64,000 bases of DNA from the NCBI GenBank assembly GCA_002344125.1, contig DDTQ01000011.1:579245-643244 (forward strand), read 5' to 3'. A program made the translations under genes and the position numbers. The stretch's first letter is position 1, and every line of letters starts with the position of its first letter. Below the pieces are notes generated by a model. That model saw only the letters and a list, made by a program, of their open reading frames with translations, ran no database searches and was not told the DNA's origin. Positions 60,548-64,000 of the stretch are shown in pieces. This DNA is from Ignavibacteria bacterium UBA2360 (GTDB lineage Bacteria > Bacteroidota > Ignavibacteria > Tepidaquicellales > OLB5).

Positions 60548-60561
60548 TTGATGATTATCAT
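60548..60561. promoter_or_regulatory. Candidate FNR- or Fur-type site upstream of the DUF2202 gene
   Basis: TTGAT-GATT-ATCAT has one perfect FNR half-site and a second with one mismatch. TGATGATTATCA also resembles a shortened Fur box. It lies about 80 bases upstream of the ATG of a ferritin-like protein, so either regulator would fit. Confidence 0.3.
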
Positions 60562-60641
60562 TGTTAAAAGTTTTGAAAACAGTTAGATTAGTATTAAGAT
60601 TTAGTTCAGAAACTGTTAGCCTAAAGAAGGAGCAGTGAAAA

Positions 60642-61214
60642 ATGAAAAAAATTACAGCAATCTTATGGATATTCTTATTCAACACCATTGCAGGTTATTC
60701 ATCTGATATAAATGACAACAAGGATATAAAAGATAACAGAGATCTTTTCCTGAAGTTGTACCAGGAAGAAAAAATGGCTTATGACCTTTACGGTGAATTT
60801 TATGAAAGATGGTCGTTAAGTGTATTTAATATAGTACAGCAGCGTGAAGCGAAGCATGTATGGTGTGTTGAAAGAATAATGGATAATTACGGGTATAAAT
60901 ACAGAAGCAGTTCAGTTACCGGTTTATACAAGGATAAAGAAATACAGAAGATCTATGATGAGTTAACAGTAAAGGGTTGTATCAGCGATCTTGCGGCCCT
61001 TGAAGCCGCGGCATACATTAAAGAAAGACATATTTTTCAGCTTCGCGAGAGAATAAGATACCAGGAAGATGGTTATGTTGTGAAAGTAATTTTTCTGATG
61101 GAAAACGCGGCTCAAAGCCACTTGAGGGCATTTGTTAACAGCATAAAGCTTTCAGGCTCAGATTACAGCCCGCAATACTTGACCGATGATGAGTTCAGCA
61201 ATATAATGGATTAG
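60642..61214 (+). CDS. DUF2202 ferritin-like domain protein (secreted)
   Basis: This 190-residue protein has a signal peptide (1-20, AGYSS) and the DUF2202 four-helix ferritin-like fold: EEKMAYDLYGEFYERW with Glu42/Glu43, REAKHVWCVERIM with Glu69 and His72, and a second Glu-x-x-His in YIKERHIFQL. The Glu and His residues should bind metal. Function of DUF2202 is not established. A strong ribosome-binding site (AGAAGGAG) precedes it. Confidence 0.85.
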   Translation: MKKITAILWIFLFNTIAGYSSDINDNKDIKDNRDLFLKLYQEEKMAYDLYGEFYERWSLSVFNIVQQREAKHVWCVERIMDNYGYKYRSSSVTGLYKDKEIQKIYDELTVKGCISDLAALEAAAYIKERHIFQLRERIRYQEDGYVVKVIFLMENAAQSHLRAFVNSIKLSGSDYSPQYLTDDEFSNIMD

Positions 61215-61286
61215 TTGAATTTGAATTGATTGGTTGCTTTCCGGTATAAACAGAATAGAATTCTGAACAATGCATTCATTTAAATT

Positions 61287-63548
61287 TCAGTACCTGTAAA
61301 CAAACAATCCCTGCCCGCCGGTAGAGATCCAGAGTTCACCGCTTTTATCTTCCCTTATATCGAGTTTTCTTACAGAGGGTATTGTACCATGACCCGGGAT
61401 ATATATGTGCTTCCATGTAACACCGGCATCATTAGTGAGATAAATTTTATTAAATGTATCGTCATCTTTCATTCCGAAAACTGCTACATCGTTACCTTTG
61501 CTATCAACGGTGTATGCGGAGCTGAAGCCGGAGATTTTCGCGAAAGAACTTCCCTTGTCTCCGGATCTGAACAGTCCGTAATTTCTTATAGCTGCCCAAA
61601 GAACACCGCTACCTGAAGGCTCGATATCTATTGCTCCTTTATTCCTGTAGTCTATTGCGGGATTTTCAACAATATAGTTCCTGAATTCAAAAGTTCTTCC
61701 ATAATCTTTGCTTACAAACAGGCTTCCTGCCATAATTCCGTTTTCATTTCCGCCTTCTATATAATAATAGACAGTTGCAGGGTCAACCGGATCTACATCA
61801 ATGTAATCTGTTGTATTGAATAAGCCGCTTACAATTGAATTCTTGTAAATTGCATCAGCATCGCCGATGAATTCAGATTTGCTGAAACTGGCGCCTCCGT
61901 TGGAACTGAAATATATACCGTACCAGTAAGCATTTGGAGCAGCAGGGTCATAAATTTTGTGGTTATATATTCCGCCGCCCATTTGTACTATTATTATATC
62001 GTTAACACCATCGGTAGTTATATCAGCATCATTGAAGATCGCATCGTATCCCGGACCGGCATCGGGGTAAGAAAGTACACCGGCGGGCCTTAAAATAGAA
62101 TAACTGCCCGGGTTTCCGCGGTTATTGGAAACTGCAATTGCGGGGTAATATGTAAAAACACTGCCGCCCACAAGATAGATACGGTCAGGATCGTTTTTTG
62201 AGACAAGCGTTCTGCAGACGTTTGGTATATATGAATCTCCGTTCATTTCCGGCGGCGGCGGATCTTTGGTATATTTTCTTGAATAGTCTATTATATAGGG
62301 ATAATTTTTATCGTTTGTTCTCGCCATTCCCCAGTCACTTATAGGAATATAAATATCACCTGTGGATGAAAATGTCACATCATACACAACGGTCATATCA
62401 ATTCCCTCACCGTTGAATCTCCATGTTTTCCCTTTGTTGGTGCTCAAAAACGGACCAGCTCCGCCGCTTGAGTACCAAACATCTCTATTAACCGGATTCT
62501 GAAAACTGATAATATTAGATGAATAGATCTTATCCTGCGTTTGGAGTGTATGTTTAGGATTATATTGTTTTTCAAGCAGAAACTCGAGCTGTTCACCCCA
62601 GCTATCACCGTCATTCACAGAAATTTTTGCAGGGTAACCCATCATATTACAGAACAGTTCATTTTCATCGTAGTCGTAAAAGCTTATACCAATGATTTCT
62701 GTTCCGTAGCCTGAATAGTAACCGAAATTGCCGGTGAGTTCAGTAATTGAAGAAGCATCGTTATTCAATCTGAAAAGTTTACCCGTTGTTACAAAACCGG
62801 TTAAGCCGCCGGAGCTGTTAAGTTTCAGCAGTATCTGGTAAGCTCCGTCTATTTGCCCCGGGAAAATTTTTTCACTCCATGTATTTCCGTTATCTCTTGT
62901 TATCCAGAGTCCCTCATCTGTTCCCACCCATATCTCATCCGGGAATTTCGGGTGAATCTGTATGCTTACGGTGTTTCCGTTTAATACAGAATTATGGTTG
63001 ATCTCTCTCCAGCTATTTCCGTTATCATCGCTTACGTAAATTTCGGGGTGACCCGAAGAGTTTTTAAGTGTTCCGGTAATTATTCTGTTAGGAACTGAAG
63101 GATGATACCGGGCGCTGGGTCCGCCAAGTTTAACCCTGAACAGATTTCCGCCATAGTTAACCCCCGGGAAGCCGGTTTCCTGTCCTAATATTTTCACCCA
63201 GCTCACACCGCCGTCAACAGATTTCCACAAACCTCTGCCCGGATCATCGGCAAGGTAATCCATTCCGCAGGCGGCAATTATCTCATCAGGGTTAAGAGGG
63301 TTAATATCAATTGCCTGTACCATCAGCGCGGCAGGTGTTTGCGCGTATTCACTTATAAATATCCAGTCGCTGTTGCCGGTTTTTTTATAGACTCCCCCAA
63401 CATCAGTGCGAGCGTAAATTGTGTTCCCGTCAGGGGTGGGTACCTGCGCAAGAACGAAGCCGCCTGCTTCGAAATCAATTCTCTCAAAATTCTGTGAATG
63501 TGAAGTAAAGGATATCAATAGTAAAAACACCGGCAGTAATATCAGCAT
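61287..63548 (-). CDS. GH74-like secreted beta-propeller protein
   Basis: This 753-residue protein has a signal peptide (1-18, TSHSQ). The start IYARTDVGGVYKKTG resembles the beginning of GH74 xyloglucanases (typically YARTDIGGAYRW), with Asp49 at the position of one catalytic Asp. LWKSVDGGVSW, VSDDNGNSW, ITRDNGNTW, LSTNKGKTW and VSKDYGRTF are Asp-box-like repeats across two propellers. Unlike the other large secreted proteins here it has no T9SS sorting domain and ends WISTGGQGLFVYRY. Glycanase activity is possible; I cannot verify the second catalytic Asp. Confidence 0.7.
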   Translation of the reverse strand: MLILLPVFLLLISFTSHSQNFERIDFEAGGFVLAQVPTPDGNTIYARTDVGGVYKKTGNSDWIFISEYAQTPAALMVQAIDINPLNPDEIIAACGMDYLADDPGRGLWKSVDGGVSWVKILGQETGFPGVNYGGNLFRVKLGGPSARYHPSVPNRIITGTLKNSSGHPEIYVSDDNGNSWREINHNSVLNGNTVSIQIHPKFPDEIWVGTDEGLWITRDNGNTWSEKIFPGQIDGAYQILLKLNSSGGLTGFVTTGKLFRLNNDASSITELTGNFGYYSGYGTEIIGISFYDYDENELFCNMMGYPAKISVNDGDSWGEQLEFLLEKQYNPKHTLQTQDKIYSSNIISFQNPVNRDVWYSSGGAGPFLSTNKGKTWRFNGEGIDMTVVYDVTFSSTGDIYIPISDWGMARTNDKNYPYIIDYSRKYTKDPPPPEMNGDSYIPNVCRTLVSKNDPDRIYLVGGSVFTYYPAIAVSNNRGNPGSYSILRPAGVLSYPDAGPGYDAIFNDADITTDGVNDIIIVQMGGGIYNHKIYDPAAPNAYWYGIYFSSNGGASFSKSEFIGDADAIYKNSIVSGLFNTTDYIDVDPVDPATVYYYIEGGNENGIMAGSLFVSKDYGRTFEFRNYIVENPAIDYRNKGAIDIEPSGSGVLWAAIRNYGLFRSGDKGSSFAKISGFSSAYTVDSKGNDVAVFGMKDDDTFNKIYLTNDAGVTWKHIYIPGHGTIPSVRKLDIREDKSGELWISTGGQGLFVYRY

Positions 63549-63708
63549 ATTCAGAAATTTATATTATTATAAAATAACTAAAACCAATTTTAAAAAAAAT
63601 TTAATTAGCGGGATAAATTTAATGATAATTTAGGGTATTTAACCCTATTTTTCTAACTCTTATATTGAACTTTATTATTTTTGAAAAATTAAACAAATAC
63701 AGGAAATT

Positions 63709-64000
63709 ATGCCCAATTTAGTACTTATCAGACACGGACAATCACAATGGAACCTTGAAAACCGTTTTACAGGCTGGATAGATATCCCCTTATCACCAAA
63801 AGGCGAAGAAGAAGCAACAGCGGCGGGAGAAAAATTAAAAGGAATGGCTTTTGATAAAGCATTTTCATCGGTGCTGCAAAGAGCTACCAAAACATACGAA
63901 ATAGCGGCTCAGAAAGCCGGTTTTACACACCTGGTTTGCGAACGGGATGAAGCGCTTAATGAAAGAATGTACGGCGACCTGCAGGGACTTAATAAGGACG
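63709..64000 (+). CDS. gpmA: 2,3-bisphosphoglycerate-dependent phosphoglycerate mutase (partial, 3' end outside window)
   Basis: The first 97 codons are visible from the ATG at 63709, with AGGAAA upstream. LIRHGQSQWNLENRFTGW (start of the fold) holds the phospho-accepting His9 in R8-H9-G10. Arg58 lies in VLQRATKT and Glu85 in NERMYGDLQG. It interconverts 3- and 2-phosphoglycerate in glycolysis. A TATTTTTG (TAnnTTTG) at 63676-63683 may be its -7 element. The rest of the gene lies beyond the window. Confidence 0.95.
   Translation, partial: MPNLVLIRHGQSQWNLENRFTGWIDIPLSPKGEEEATAAGEKLKGMAFDKAFSSVLQRATKTYEIAAQKAGFTHLVCERDEALNERMYGDLQGLNKD

Noticed and set aside
1..64000. CRISPR array, tRNA, rRNA or insertion sequence
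   Set aside because: No regularly spaced repeats, cloverleaf or transposase-like frame was seen anywhere in the window.

Overview
The window looks like chromosomal DNA of a bacterium from the Ignavibacteriota/Bacteroidota (FCB) side of the tree. Four secreted proteins end in a type IX secretion (T9SS) type A sorting domain with the NFPNPFNP signature usual in Ignavibacteria. Several intergenic regions carry Bacteroidota-type promoters (TTTG or TTG, about 20 bases, TAnnTTTG). Many proteins are lipoproteins or secreted beta-propellers. All identifications are by reading; no database was searched.

Region 1 (1-15050, almost all minus strand) is a surface-polysaccharide locus. Read in its own direction it runs: a mannose-1-phosphate guanylyltransferase with a degenerate phosphomannomutase-like half; two tandem paralogous O-antigen ligase/polymerase-type membrane proteins; a polyprenyl-phosphate GT2 glycosyltransferase; a methyltransferase; a WecE-type sugar aminotransferase; and a GT39-type membrane glycosyltransferase. 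An oppositely oriented lipoprotein gene follows, then a second group of GT4, GT2 and a GT39-like gene cut by the window edge.

Region 2 (15280-22527) holds LemA, a DUF190-crcB fluoride pair, chrA, an NnrS-like membrane protein divergent from a DoxX gene across a perfect FNR-type palindrome, an outer-membrane barrel protein, a HicB/HicA toxin-antitoxin pair and a DUF1287 lipoprotein.

Region 3 (22672-39862) mixes T9SS cargo with three of four copies of an unrecognised 480-500 residue helical family (the fourth is at 52364-53821). A segment of about 7.6 kb is bounded by an exact 65-bp direct repeat of the 3' end of a DMT permease gene and looks AT-richer than its flanks, so it is probably an insertion. 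It carries lipoproteins, a WD40/PD40/CRD/OmpA protein with PorE-like architecture, and the third helical paralogue.

Region 4 (40366-50321) is the conserved translation/RNA operon nusA-infB-rbfA-truB-ribF-rpsO-pnp. It is interrupted between infB and rbfA by a DUF4160-DUF2442 pair whose first gene carries an in-frame stop. No rimP is seen ahead of nusA.

Region 5 (50372-64000) has an SSS symporter, the fourth helical paralogue, two more T9SS cargo proteins, a serine beta-lactamase-like hydrolase, a transglutaminase-like protein, a DUF2202 ferritin-like protein, a GH74-like propeller and the start of gpmA. No rRNA, tRNA, CRISPR array, transposase or integrase was seen.
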